This document shows, piece after piece, positions 35,301 through 47,900 of a stretch of 64,000 nucleotides of DNA. Origin of the DNA: Phoronis australis (lineage: Eukaryota > Phoronida > Phoronidae); NCBI GenBank assembly GCA_002633005.1, contig NMRA01000327.1, forward strand, positions 365,208-429,207. Direction: 5' to 3'. The notes under the pieces were generated by a model. That model had not been told where the DNA came from. It saw only the letters and a list, made by a program, of their open reading frames with translations, and searched no databases. The stretch's first letter is position 1. Every line of letters starts with the position of its first letter. Position numbers and translations under genes: made by a program.

Positions 35301-38300
35301 TTTAGTACTCTAAGATTACTGTACAACTACAGATATTCAAAACTGCACAAGTTAACTGACGGCAGTCATAGTACAAAGACAATGCTGGTGGTCAAATACA
35401 CTTTTAATTGAACCTACTGTCAATGAATGTATATGATGTCAATAATTAAACCGTGTGCATTTTCATTCAAATACACCCAGATTACAACCCATCACCTGCA
35501 CTATATGGCCTGGGGACTTTTAATTTTCCTTTCGTGTTATGAGAGCAACATTTTTCAGCAAGAACTGCACAGACAGTCAATGCAAACAACACCCTATTTG
35601 TGTACATATGCCTTTAGTCACAACAACTACAGTGAGTATCCACCTGGAGTATTTAAAAGTCAAAATCATATCACTGACTGGTAATACAGAACAGAAGTAA
35701 AATAACTAACAATTAAATATTAAGAAAATATGGATGAAAATTAATATATCTACTTGTAATAAACATAAACAGTACGATGGTAACATGTTCATAATTTATG
35801 ATCTATCATGATTGAGTAAAATGAACCATACTATCATTTTTGGAATGATTTGAAGAATTGTACACTTACCATCAATGTCAACTACATAAATCTTCAACTA
35901 CTTTTTCAGTCACTGCCATTAAAAAAATTATCAACTTAAAGTTATTATAAGTAAAGAAATACAGCGACTATTTAGATTTAAATAAATCATCAAACATCAC
36001 CTCATCAATGTTAAACATTAGGTTGCAGGTTAAACAGCAATGTATAAATTAAGACAATAGTTGGATATAACGTGCCCACATTTTGAGAACCAGTTGATGC
36101 CTGTTACTCAGTGCAGAAAACTGGTTCTCAAAATGCTGGTTTGTTACATCATGCTATTAAAAATAATTATTACAAGCAAAAACCTTTTGGAGAGCATGTT
36201 CAATTTTACTCTTAAGTCCCAGCCAGATTAATAGTATTACTTTACTTACACTGAGTGCCTGTTTGTAATATTCCACCTTGACACGAACAGGGTAGGGTTT
36301 GTTACGGAAGTCCCGTAGACATCCACCCAGTTGTTGACTGGCACCGTCACTTTGTAAAAGGCAGACACACAACAGAGCATTAGAGAAAGTTCACACTCAC
36401 ACACATGCACACACACACACAAATTGGAAGACCAAATGATAACCATACTAACACAAGGTGTGTTGTTGAGACCTAGTGGCATTCAAAATGAACAAAGCAC
36501 AACTACAGAACACCTGTAACAGTGAAATGTGAAGACATTTCAGTATCAAACAAACTGATTTGTTTACAAAAGTTCAAGTATTTTTTTTTAATCTGGAGGC
36601 ACTTTATTCACAGATAGGAGATGGAAACAGATCTGTTCTTGGCAATAACACATACAATTTATGAGTAAAAACTTAATGAAGGTAATACAACAAACAAAAT
36701 TGATAATGAGTATAAGCAAATCTTATTAAAAGGTACGCGAAATTTGAAATGATACTGCAAATACTACAGTTACCATGGTAATGAGAGAACATAGAGTGCA
36801 ATCAAACTGCACTCTAACTATACATTGTTGGACCCATAAGCAAAGTAGAGCTCACCTGTAGTGATCATATGACATGGCACCATCGTTAACCATGGCCATT
36901 ATGTAGGGGTTGTTGTGCTGCCCATCATTATCAAATGAGTCAAAGAATAAGCCAAGTCCCTTCCACTTGTCAGTTCCACCGAACACTGGCCCATCTATAC
37001 CCTTCTCTTCCGTGAACCACACCGCCTTGTTAAAGCACAGAAATATGTATTACACCAGTGCCACTAGCCACTTATGGAAACTTGTCAGAAATGGAAGCTA
37101 TTTCAACTTATTCTAAGCCACATACAGACAGCACAAGTTAGAATATTTTGATGACTCAACAATGAGCGACAACATCAAGTGGTAAAAATACTGAAGGTTA
37201 AACTTCAACTTTAATTTACAGAGTAATAAGAATTAATTTTGTAGCTGATAAACGTTTTCCGATATGCAAAAATTGGTTGAATACACGACACTTGTCATTA
37301 CTAATAATCTTTAATCGGTTCCATTTGAATCCTCGGAACAAAGTTCAACACTCAAAAAAAAAAACGTTGGTAAAGCAACTGACCAAGCAAATGTTTGCAG
37401 ATAAATTATCTCTCAACTCTGACTGAAGTCAATACTGATCAGATACTTAGTTTTTACTGGTGTGAAACTAAGTAAAGAATGGAACTATCCAGAGGCATGG
37501 TTCTCAGTTCCTTAACAAACTGCACTCACCAGTCCATCAGCACCGATACGCCCTCTACCGGTGACCCTGAAAGTTACTTGGATTTCCCACTCCGAGAATG
37601 AAGTCTTCTGTTTGTTCCATACCCAGCCTGACAAAAACAACAAAACATGAACATTTCTAACAACCTACACAAGCCACATACTAGTGTCCAATCACAAAGA
37701 ATGAATATGATCGACTTTCATATAAGAACACTGAAATCAAAGACAGCTACAAATCAGCATCAACCCTGAAAAGCATTATTTCAGTTAGACTGCTCTATTT
37801 CGTTACTATGACAATTAAAGGTTCCTCATTACACATGCACACAGTAAAGTTGATTCATTATTTCAGTATTATTCATTGTACCTAAACTAAAAGCAATCAC
37901 TTGCAGTTAAAGTTTGCAGAGAATCATTGAAAATCAGTTTGTTAAATCACTTTTAACATCACTTAGTACATTAAATTGTTTTATTTTAGTGAAAACTAAC
38001 ACCATTTGGTCGCATTTGAAAGTGAATTAACAAACTAACATAATGTTACACTACATAACTGGGAGATCTGAACATTTTATCTCTATGTATATCTGATAAC
38101 ACAATTCAGATGATTAATTGGGGGACAGCTTACAAACAAACAACATGCTAGTTTATCCAAACATTTTGCAAATTTTATTCCAGAGAGGAATCGAAACATG
38201 AAAGACTAATTTTTATAACGATCAAATAGGTTGTTTTGATTTATATGTCTTAAGTTGATAGAGCTTCTCCGCGTCACTAAAATCACATTTTGGGCAAATT

Positions 38301-41300
38301 GTAAGGGTGAAATAAAAAAACAATACAGTCTGCTTCAATCACCATTTGAAACGAAAACAACCGCTCGGAATTACATGTGCAGGGACAGCGGGTAATTTTC
38401 AACACAATTGCTTTTTAAGGATACCTCAAACCTTAGTCATAAAAATTGGCCGTTTTCATAATTATTTCACATATGTCTAGCAAAATAAATTACATTCATT
38501 CCCGGGGAACTTCAAATACCAAATATATACCGCGTAGTGAGAAAAAAGATTTAGCAGAACTACCTTGGAATTGCACCGCCCTGTGGAAATTTGTTTACTA
38601 CTTATCTGATTTCAAAGTTTATGGGGCTGTCACTCATATGAAATCTACCACCAGGCATAGAGTAGCTCTGTATGTATCCTCAGTCATTTCATTCACAAGG
38701 TCACCATAATATTGAGACGAGGTGTAACATATGATAGAAAGATGCCAGAATGAATACAAAATGTAGTTTTGATCTTGAAGGAGTTGTGCCTCTGCATACA
38801 TATGACCATTGAGCAGGAATGCTCCGAGTCACCACACGCCTCAGTGACTTTGTGTTAACGAACACAACAAGTTGTGAAAAGAGATAAATCGTCACACAAA
38901 TTCGTTAATTTGATAGGTAATTTGACACTTCGGGCTCACACTCACGACGTGTTTTAACCACTGACTCGATTTCTGTTGTCCATTTTGTACTTGGTTTCAT
39001 ATCAGTCTCTCACAGCGCATGGTGTGTATAACGATGAACTGTTGACCTACTTTTAAGACTACCTCGCCTTGGCAGGAGATGGTCTCAAATATAAAACGTT
39101 TTAGTGATAATTAAAGTTAACTGAGACCTGCAAATTCAGTTGACATTGCCAGTGAATGTTGAAGTAGCGAAGACGGTTGACTGAAAGCAAGTGTTCACCA
39201 AATAACTAACCTAAGAGATTGAGATTTTCACATCTCTCAGCTTTTTCTCAGGTTCGGCAAACCAACTTGTTAATTTGAACTTAGTTCAAGAACACTTTAC
39301 AAACTTAATGTCACTGTCTACTTTCGCAGACAAAAATTTGATTTTTATAAAATTACTTTTGACCTATTAATATTAGACCCATAAAACTATTTATTTTTAA
39401 AATCATTGAGTAACGCAGAATCTTATTGCATGCATGAAAACAAAGCTCAGATGTTCGTGATTACGTGATTGCATTTTTTTCTTAAAAATCACATTTTTTT
39501 CACCTAGCTAGCTTTATTTTCCATGAACTTAAATTTTTCGCTTGAAACTTGCAAATTCTGTTTCTTTGTTCTATTAGGCACAAAACGGTGTCTGGGATTT
39601 CCTTTTTAAAAGGCCTCTTAGCCTGAGAGATCTGCTGTTAAACATCAAGATGTCAACATTTGTGAAAAAACGGAAATCTTGATTTCTGACATCGAAATTC
39701 TCGGGCTCAAAAGCCTTAAAAGGAGATATGAGACACTGTTTGGTAGGTGAGCAAAAAATTAATTTGTGGAAAATATGAGGATAATTGTGATTTTATACAA
39801 AAATGTAGTCATGTACTAATGACCCTCTGTACATTGTTTTCATACACAAAATAAAATTCTTTGATTCCCAAGGATTTTAAAAATATATAATATTAGGGTT
39901 TACTAGTAATAGTTGGAAAGTTAGTTAAAAAATCTTTGTAATGATGGTACACAATGACCTTAAAATTTTATTCATAAATCCCATAAACGCTGCTAGGATT
40001 TTCAATAAAAAGGCCCAGTTTTTGCATAATGTAACAAAGACGAATATGACTGCTATTTTTACAAGAATACCTTACGTTATGCGCGTTGATTTGTCATAGA
40101 AACCAAACTAAAAGACTAATCAATAATTCCTTACAGCGTTTTTGAGATAACTGGTAAAGCCTTCATTCAAAAAAGGTTTTTATTAAAATCGACCGAGAGG
40201 TTATTTTTCTATGAATGTGCCATAATCTTAAGGCACCAATTATTATCATTTTGAATATAATTTTATAATTCATTTTAAGGTTTAATATTTATGAAACAAG
40301 GGTTTGATGCACTCAATTGGCTCATCCAGAGGATACTTGTAACATATCATGAAGGTTATCCACAACATAAATGCCATTTACAATTAACAAATAATTAACG
40401 AGGTCAAACTAATATTAATTAGACCTATCTAAGAGTCACAACAGCCTAGTACATACCACATACTAATTATGTTTCCTTCAGAAACACTACAACACTAGCA
40501 GCAACTATCCGGTATACTCTTCTAAAGAAGATGAAGGTACCACAAACAAGATGAATGTACCACAACTGATCACAACTAAGTCTCAAAAATGAAACCAGGA
40601 CACAGCGCATCAGCTTCGTCACTTAAACAGCAACCACCTGTATCCAAAACACTCCAAGTTTCGGACAGATCCAGCTGAACAAACTTAGAACTGGACTTTT
40701 TCATGCAACTTTCGAAGTGCCACAACTTTCAAAACAAGACACTATAATGTACTAGAAGGACAGCTATTGTCTCTTAAATGCTTATGAGACATATGAACTC
40801 ATGCAGACTTTTGGCAATAAATATCCAATTTTTGATATTTGAAACAATAAGTAGATGCATGACAATGCTGGTTTTTCAATCTATAGATCACACTCATAAT
40901 CATTAGCAGAAAATATAACTCAGGCTAAAATAGTACATATGCTTATATTACAACCTGTCACTAAACGTTATTACCAGTATATTGAACATTTATAGATTGT
41001 TATCTCAGTCTACATATAAAGTTTTTGCCTTCTTCCGTAGACTACACAGCTTGAGTAAATATAGTTGTATAGTACAACTTCCAGCCTCGAATTCAAATAA
41101 ACTATTATAAAATATTAAGGTCAAATGGTTCGAACATCAGAAACATCTAGGATTATTGAGAAATTAAAAAAAGAGGTTGAAAGAAGTATGGTAATAATTC
41201 AACGCATACATACCTCTCTTATTTTTCAGAGAAGGATTTATTCTGATGGACTCCGCACTGGCGATGGCATCTACAATTAAAAAATTCTTAAAAATTTAAA

Positions 41301-41878
41301 TGTAATTTTCAACATCTCCATACGGCAGACATTACCAATAACTGCAGATTAGGAACCCATAATAAAAAAACACATGTAAACTTAATTTCCACCTGATTAA
41401 AAGTATGAGTTTTCCCTCTCAGCAGTCTCTTTCTTTCCAGCAGAGAAATACTGGGCTCAATAGGCTAATTAATACGATCCACGCAGGGGAAACAGCTGGC
41501 CAGTCGAGTTCACCACATGCGGATACAAACGTTGCTGAAGCCGGGATGAATCGTGTTTAAACGCTCTTTAGCATAAATTCGCAGGGTCTGAGCAAAAATG
41601 AAAATGTTTTGATCACGATAAATGTGTGAAGAAATTTGGTGGCATCATCGCAACGATAACAACAAATCGGTGTACGCCACATCATCAACAAATATCAGAC
41701 GATTCAAGTTGAACGAACCTCCACCATGCTCCCAGAATGGAATCAGTCCATCTCTTTGGATTAAATGTGGTCCCTTGAAGCTATATTTATATTCAAACTT
41801 CCTTTTTGGGCCAAGAGCCGAATTTAAACCAAGAATAGACACAAAAACAAGAGAGATCCACAGCCGTCTGGAAGACAT
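26338..41878 (-). CDS. LMAN1: LMAN1 / ERGIC-53 cargo receptor
   Basis: Mannose-binding L-type lectin cargo receptor cycling between ER and ERGIC. Thirteen exons (5' to 3'): 41719-41878, 41214-41270, 37530-37627, 36856-37025, 36250-36349, 34735-34917, 34288-34376, 31679-31739, 30887-31057, 30213-30310, 28953-29115, 28294-28409 and 26338-26374. All phases agree and total exactly 500 codons plus stop (human 510, also 13 exons). Order: signal peptide, KFEYKYSFKGPHL, RVTGRGRIGADGL, LFFDSFDND, RDFRNKPYPVR and SAATGGLADDHD (the sugar and calcium-binding fold). A coiled-coil stalk follows, then one membrane helix (FIVFLAVQTILLIGYMIF) and a KKFY tail. The start is the MSSRR methionine: the upstream in-frame extension is not lectin-like and overlaps the shared promoter. 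Exon 1 uses a weaker GTTCGT donor, chosen because it alone restores a GGDAI join. The MCFD2 partner is not in the window. Confidence 0.97.
26700..27520 (-). repeat. CTAGTGG-type repeat, minus orientation, in LMAN1 last intron
   Basis: Inverse units carry ACTAGGGGGCAC and CACTAGGGGACATCA near 26946 and 27092, with CACTAGGGGAGCTACTG near 27231. A further decayed unit lies near 27390. It is the same family as in the Rel introns, here on the minus strand within the 1.9-kb last intron. Confidence 0.65.
32080..33700 (-). repeat. CTAGTGG-type repeat cluster, minus orientation, in LMAN1 intron
   Basis: Units marked by GTCACTAGATGGC near 32188, CCACAAGAGGGTGACA near 32321, GCCACTAGGGGGAGCC near 32804 and GCCACTAGAGGGAATAC near 33425. 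It lies in the 2.5-kb intron between exons 31679-31739 and 34288-34376. A foldback element (33075-33215) interrupts it. The 121-codon open frame at 33284-33649 is a repeat translation without a domain. Confidence 0.65.
33075..33215. mobile_element. Foldback (MITE-like) element
   Basis: Arms at about 33075-33127 and 33163-33215 are inverse copies: CTTTTTGTTTGACAACTTAA and ACAGACTTACTCG pair with CGAGTCTGTATTAATCTGTC and AAACAAAAAG. The loop is about 35 bp. No coding capacity. It is nested inside the CTAGTGG-type repeat cluster. Confidence 0.8.
36061..36150. mobile_element. Short hairpin element, copy in LMAN1 intron
   Basis: Perfect 16-bp arms ATTTTGAGAACCAGTT (36080-36095) and AACTGGTTCTCAAAAT (36119-36134). 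They are flanked by a GGATATAAC start. A second, better-preserved copy lies at 57385-57490. Confidence 0.75.
37628..41213 (-). other. Largest LMAN1 intron, otherwise featureless
   Basis: A 3.6-kb, very AT-rich intron between exon 2 and exon 3. Apart from the shared repeat at 39425-39640, nothing is recognised. Open frames near 38446-38895 lack domains and splice context. Confidence 0.6.
39425..39640 (+). repeat. Interspersed repeat shared with a POLE2 intron
   Basis: Sequence including AACTTGCAAATTCTGTTTCT and CAGATGTTCGTGATTACGTG in the large LMAN1 intron. The inverse of both phrases, slightly diverged, occurs at 47200-47345 in POLE2. The family is unknown and no coding capacity was seen. 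Confidence 0.65.
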
Positions 41879-41986
41879 GATGCGGAAGCGGAAATAAGGG
41901 ACGATTTGTGTTTCTAAAGAAGGAGAGTAAAAACGCGCCAAATTTTGCAGTAACATCTCGGTCTGTGCTGAGTGAAAGCGTGAAAA
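41879..41986. promoter_or_regulatory. Shared bidirectional promoter of LMAN1 and POLE2
   Basis: Only 108 bp separate the two start codons, which point away from each other. The interval holds two adjacent ETS cores (CGGAAG 41883-41888 and CGGAAA 41889-41894) and an E2F consensus GCGCCAAA at 41935-41942, the reverse complement of TTTGGCGC. No TATA box is seen. ETS sites are typical of TATA-less bidirectional promoters, and E2F sites are expected at S-phase replication genes such as POLE2. Binding itself is inferred. Confidence 0.75.
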
Positions 41987-44900
41987 ATGTCTACTAAAAT
42001 CAAAAATCGTGTAGTTTCTGCGTTCAAAATGCATGGCCTCACGCTGAAAAGGTAAGGATTTAGAATTCCTTAGTGTAATAGCACGTTACGCCATAACTTA
42101 CTTCGTAACTTACCCGAGTCGTCCGACCAGACTCAGCTGACACTGTCAGTGACACTGACAATCAGCTGAAGTGACCTCTGTTCTGTTCTGTTGCGTTCAA
42201 CAGTTCATCATTTATTTTGGAGTAAATCTAAGAATTTACAATTTTTATTGTGAATGAACTTTATCAGTAATTACTGTTGTGTTTACCTTTGGCATTTTGT
42301 CTTGGTTTTCTGAGAGTACTTTTGGACAGATTTTCACCTGTGGCTGTCGAATAAAATGCATGCAATTTCGTCACCAGTACTTTCAGACACTTAGTATTTC
42401 AGACTTTTTCTTCTTAACTGAATCTAACAACTACACATTAGAAATAAACAGGTGTCTAAAATGTTTTGAATCTGGACGTAAATACTCCAAACTAGTGCAA
42501 AGTTGTGGTATATGTAGAGATCTGATCACCCGTTTGATATCATAGGCCGATAGGCGGATTTAGGGGGGCTGGCTGACCACCTCTGTCAAACACTAGCTGG
42601 ATGGTCACCGCTTCCATACACAGGTGGCTGGCTAGCCACCCCTGTTGTGCGCAGCTGACTCTCTCTCTACCATCAGGGCCCTCAATCCCTCTATTTTTGG
42701 GCCAAATATCGGCCTCATGCCCCTTTAAAAAGTAGTGAAAAATCATGCGAAATTCCTCTCATGATGCCCAAAATTCCTGTCAAGTGATTCAAAAATTCCT
42801 GTTGAGGTTTGAATCACTTTATTTGCACACAACACTTTGAAAGATGACAAAATGTTAGTTTTGGTTACTTGAAGCCTATGAGCGCTTGCGACATAGTGGG
42901 GTTACTATTGATGAATGATGGCGATTGGGAGGTAGAATTTCCCCCTCACCCTCACCCCAGAATAGCCCACCTCGGAATTCACAGGTATCTTCCCCCGTGG
43001 AAGAACAAAGGCCCTGACCACATTCGTACACAACCCCCGTCATACGCAGCTAATTGGCTGGTTACCTCTGTCGTACACAGCTAGCTGGCTGGCCTACCCA
43101 TTCAATTTCTGCAATATCAAAATTTCACTACATTGTATGTAATTACAGCACCATCGTATGATCATAAAGGAGGAGATTACTGTATTAAATGTGTGTTGGG
43201 CGTTCTTATTACAGTCTTAAAATAAACATCAAGATCATTTCTTAGTGTGTACTTAGACTGTAGAAAGACAGTTACTTAGTGTGGCGGAATCCCTCAGCAT
43301 TTGGTTTATTGCACTTGACTTTTGATAACGTCATTCTTGATTTTCATTTTCTGGTCTGTCTTTGAAACACATGTGAACATTTTCTCTAAATTGTAGACTT
43401 TTCCATGTTTTGATTTATCAGTATTTTGATGTGCCAACATTAAACCAACTGATGTATAGTAGCCATGAATGATGTGAACTGTTTGAAGTGATATTCATAT
43501 GGTGACCATGTGTGTATTTTCTAGTGATGCTTCCAAGTACTTGGTGGATGTCCTCAGCCAAGTCAATGAAGTCCAAAGAGAAGATGCTGTTGATAAGTTG
43601 TTGGAGGCGATTCAGAAGCAGTCATGTGAGTTGATAATGAAGTTTGCTTAATAATATATTATCGTAAATTTTGAAAAAACGTGCCCATCTTTGTATGTGG
43701 TGGGATAAGTGCCTGATTATCTTAAATGTCGACTCTTGTTATGTTATTATCACTTGCACAAAGTGCATGTCACATTTTCGCTACAAAACGGAGAAGAAAA
43801 AAAAAATAATCTGGGAAATCTTGGGTTTCGTATAAAAGTGTCATTTAGAGAGGCAGTAAGATTCAGATTTCAAAACATTTGAAACATGATCTGCTATAAT
43901 TTGACGATTTCAGTGAAGTCAAGCCTCATCAGTCGAGCTGTGTGTGAAAGTGCTGTACAAGAATGTAATCAAGAAGACGAAGATGAAAGGTAGGCTCAAC
44001 TGACGTCATGAAACCCTCTTATATACATGTGTAGTGAGAGTTATAGTTGCAGTGTTTTGCAGGTTGTTCAAGCGACAAAGTATGTTAAGTCATTTGTCTG
44101 AATGTATTCAGATATACACTCTGGCTGGTGTCACGAGTGATGTGTCATGCTGCTGACCTGTGTGATGTGTCACGCTGGTGACACTTGATGTGCCACACTG
44201 TGCCACACTGTCATATGTGATGTGTCATGCACGTGTGATGTGTCACGCTGGTGACCCTTGTGGTGTGCGTCGCTTGTGATACGTGTGGTATGTCATGTTG
44301 ATGATGCTTGTGGTGTGTCACGCTGGTGACACATCTTGTGTGTCTCGCTGGTGACACTTATGGTGTGTTGCACTCGTGACATGTATAGTGTGTCACGCTG
44401 GTGACCCATATGATGTGTCACGCCAGTGACACGTGTGATGTGTCATGCTGGTGACACGTGTAATGTGTTATGCTGGTGACACGTGTGATGTGTCATGTCA
44501 ACGCCTGCAGCAAGCTGTGACTGATCAGGACAGCTACTGAAGTGTGGAGTGTATTGTGTTTGAGTATAACTTATCAATGTCACTGAATAACTGACTGTAA
44601 TGTAGATTTCTGTGTTCTATTCTCTATGAGAAAGACACAATTTGAAGCTACGTGATATCTCACGATGTGCAGCACTTTATAAAATTGATCGTGGAAAAAT
44701 TGTATGGTGTTGAATTATGTGTCTTGGAGGGTAGAATTAACATTCTATTGAATCCTTTAAAAAGTATTATAAGAAAAGCTACGGTGCAAAAAGTGTACAA
44801 CTTGGTTGAAGTCAAACCAACTTTTTATTATCCAAAATACATAATCAAGAAAACATTGAGACTGATGTGAAATAAAACAAACTGTTGTCAATAACTGATT

Positions 44901-47900
44901 CTCTTTGTCTTTCAGTGACGTTTTCTCTGTAATCGACGCTTTCACAGTTCCCAGATTTGTTTATAGCAATGATAGAAAAAAGTTCATTGCGTAAGTATCT
45001 TGCACTTTTATGGCTACTCAAGTACTTGCTTCTTATATCTACATACAAAATGAGCGCCTTGATCAAATCCTACTGAATCAGTAAATGATAAATATTCAAA
45101 CGTTGACAAGTGAGTGTCCTGAGACACATTTTATGTGGTTCTGTTTTGATGATATTGATATTAATAGCATGAAATGGAAACCAATAATGATTTTCATATT
45201 TTATTGGCAGCCTTTGCTCGGGATGTTAACCACTTTCAAGAGTCCTGTTTGGTTGTAAAGTCAGTTTTATAGATTTTGTTTTGAGACTAGACGTTTCTTG
45301 TTGCATCAATGTAAATACTGTTTAATTTTAATTTTAGGGAAAGTGAAGTCAACTCTAACCCAGTGTGCCTTCATGGCAATGCCTTGTCAAAAGGAGACTT
45401 TTTCAGAAACAAGTACTCTGTATTGTTGCAAGTAAGAGTCACATTGCTTTACCCTGGCTTTTACAACTGAATAAAAGTGTGTAATGACTTGTGACATAGA
45501 AAAATGACGTTCATTTATATCACGAGTGTACCCATTATCAATTCCTTTATTATCAATCAAATTTGGCTTCATGATGACTTATTTAACATATGACTGCAGC
45601 TACGACAGGCTGCAGCCTTTAGGTTGAAGGGTGGACACATTGGTTTGCAGTTATTTATTTGAAGTGAGCTATCTTTTTTATGCAACTTTTTTATTCTTTC
45701 CTAAATTGATTCATGGTGGCGTCATATGTTAATTATTTCTTGCAATGACTTAACCCACTCCAGCTTACAGCGCAACCTGTACACTACGTCCACAACATTA
45801 CAGCAATGGCTGTTCTAATGCTCCAGTCAATGCTGCGAAGGCTTGACTCTGGAAGTTTTGAGTCCCTTTGAACAACTGTCACACATGTTGACCGATTGGT
45901 TTCTGTTGATTTAGTTTTTAGTACAATAATCCTCTAAAAAGTTTCAAAGAAATTCAGTGTGTATAAGGTATATTGATCAACAATGCATTCAAAAATGGTA
46001 ACAGTCCCAAAAAAGTAAGCAATTGTCATTCAAGTCAATTTTTTCAGAGAACTTCTCGTCACGATTTATTTACACCTAGTGCTGTTGGTGTCACAGACCA
46101 GGAGAAAAAGTTTGAGGTAATGTGTTTTAGTTTACTTAGCACTTTCTTACCAATGGGCAGCATATTATTGAGCTACTGATTAAAGCTTACGTACTCTCAG
46201 TTTGTGCACAATCTCTCCATTTCCATTTGCATGAGTGTGTATGTGATCTTCAGTGGCAGTTTTTTTTTAAAGTAGTGGACTTCGTTAAACTCGAAACAAT
46301 TTTTTATAATAATTGTTGGCTTACCTGCTGGCACCTGGTGCTTGGTGCGGAATTAACACCTTTTCTTTCCTTTTCTGTTAGCTGAAGCCTGTTGAGTATT
46401 TGCTTGGCAGCACCACAAAGTTGGGAGAAATCATTGTACTTGGCATGTTGACACAGCTTAAAGAGGTGAGGATATAGATGTTAGTTGAAGTAATGTGGTG
46501 ATTGAATGAGACTGAGGTAATGATGTTAAAAGCTAAAAATCCTGCATCGATTAATGTTAACAGCTACTCAAGACCCATGTAAAGTTTGCTAACAACTAGA
46601 CAAGACACCTATGACCTGTGACAACCAAAAATCAGATGCTAAATTTGTTCCCAGTGCAATGATACTTTCTTTTTAATTTTCGTAAAGAACAGCTTGGTTT
46701 GACTTTTTAAGTACGATACATGTCTAAAATAATAAAATCACTTGGAAATCTTTGTAATGATGGCTAAGTGGTATTGTAATCCTCGTCATGATGTCTAAGC
46801 ACTACCAGAATACCCCGTCTTGGCATATAATGTTGTGGATTTGCAGGCAGGCTAGTGTATTGTTTTATGTATTATATATTAGATGAAATACACACCCAGT
46901 TACGATATTGTATTAATTTTGAGATAAAAAATTAAGAGATAATAAAACTACCTTTTACTTTTTTTCTGTTCATCTTTACAATTCATTTGTTAATTTCATT
47001 ACAGGGCAAGTGGTTTCTAGAGGATCCCACTGGTGCAGTACTGTTGGACTTGTCCACTGCAATATCCTTTCATGTCTACTCTACAAACCAATGCAATTGA
47101 TAAGAAAATGTTCATGATCTAGGATTTTCTAATGTCTTTAAGTCCAAAAGTTTGGTTGTCAAAAATAAATACTTTTTGTATGGAAAGGTGATTCTTTATT
47201 CTTGATATTAGAATTTTTGGACAAAAAGGCCTCAAAATAAAATCTCTGACACACTAATAAAATAAAGAAACAGAATTTGCAAGTTCTATGCAAAAAAATG
47301 TTGTCACATGATTACGAATATCTGGGCATTAGTTTTATCCACGTAAAACATTCTGTGACCATCAAGGATAGTTTTGTGCATTAATTTTTGGTTTACGTAG
47401 TTGTGTTCTGCTTTGTGTTGTCGAACAAGAGTCGATATGTAGAAGTTAGTTCTCATTCTTTCAATGGATGTGGTACACTCCACACTTAGTAAATTGGCCC
47501 AGCTTGTTGGAACAGGTCAGTTTTAATTTCTCTTCACCATTGGTTAAATAGTAGTGCTAGATCCCACGAGAGGGCGTAGTGAGGTCTTGCGTCAGTGTGT
47601 TGTTTTGCACTTTTTCTTTGTGTGATTGTTTCAGTTATGGCAAGCATAAATTAGCTTCAGTCTTTAATAACTTGCTCTCTAAACTTGAATAATGTTGGCC
47701 AAACATCTAGTATTGAGAAACAGATAACAAAAACTAATGGTGAACTTTAGTGATGTAATTGTTTTAAGTTATGTGCAGATACCACCTTAACTGTGACTAC
47801 AATTTTCACAGTGGTTTATTCACTGAGAATTGTTTCGTGTTGGCTGAAGGTACATATGAAGATGGCATATTTCATGTCACAGCATTTGGTTTTCCACCTC

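Noticed and set aside
41719-42034. Longer LMAN1 N-terminus starting in the POLE2 first exon
   Set aside because: The upstream residues are not signal-like and overlap POLE2 coding. MSSRR gives a standard signal peptide.
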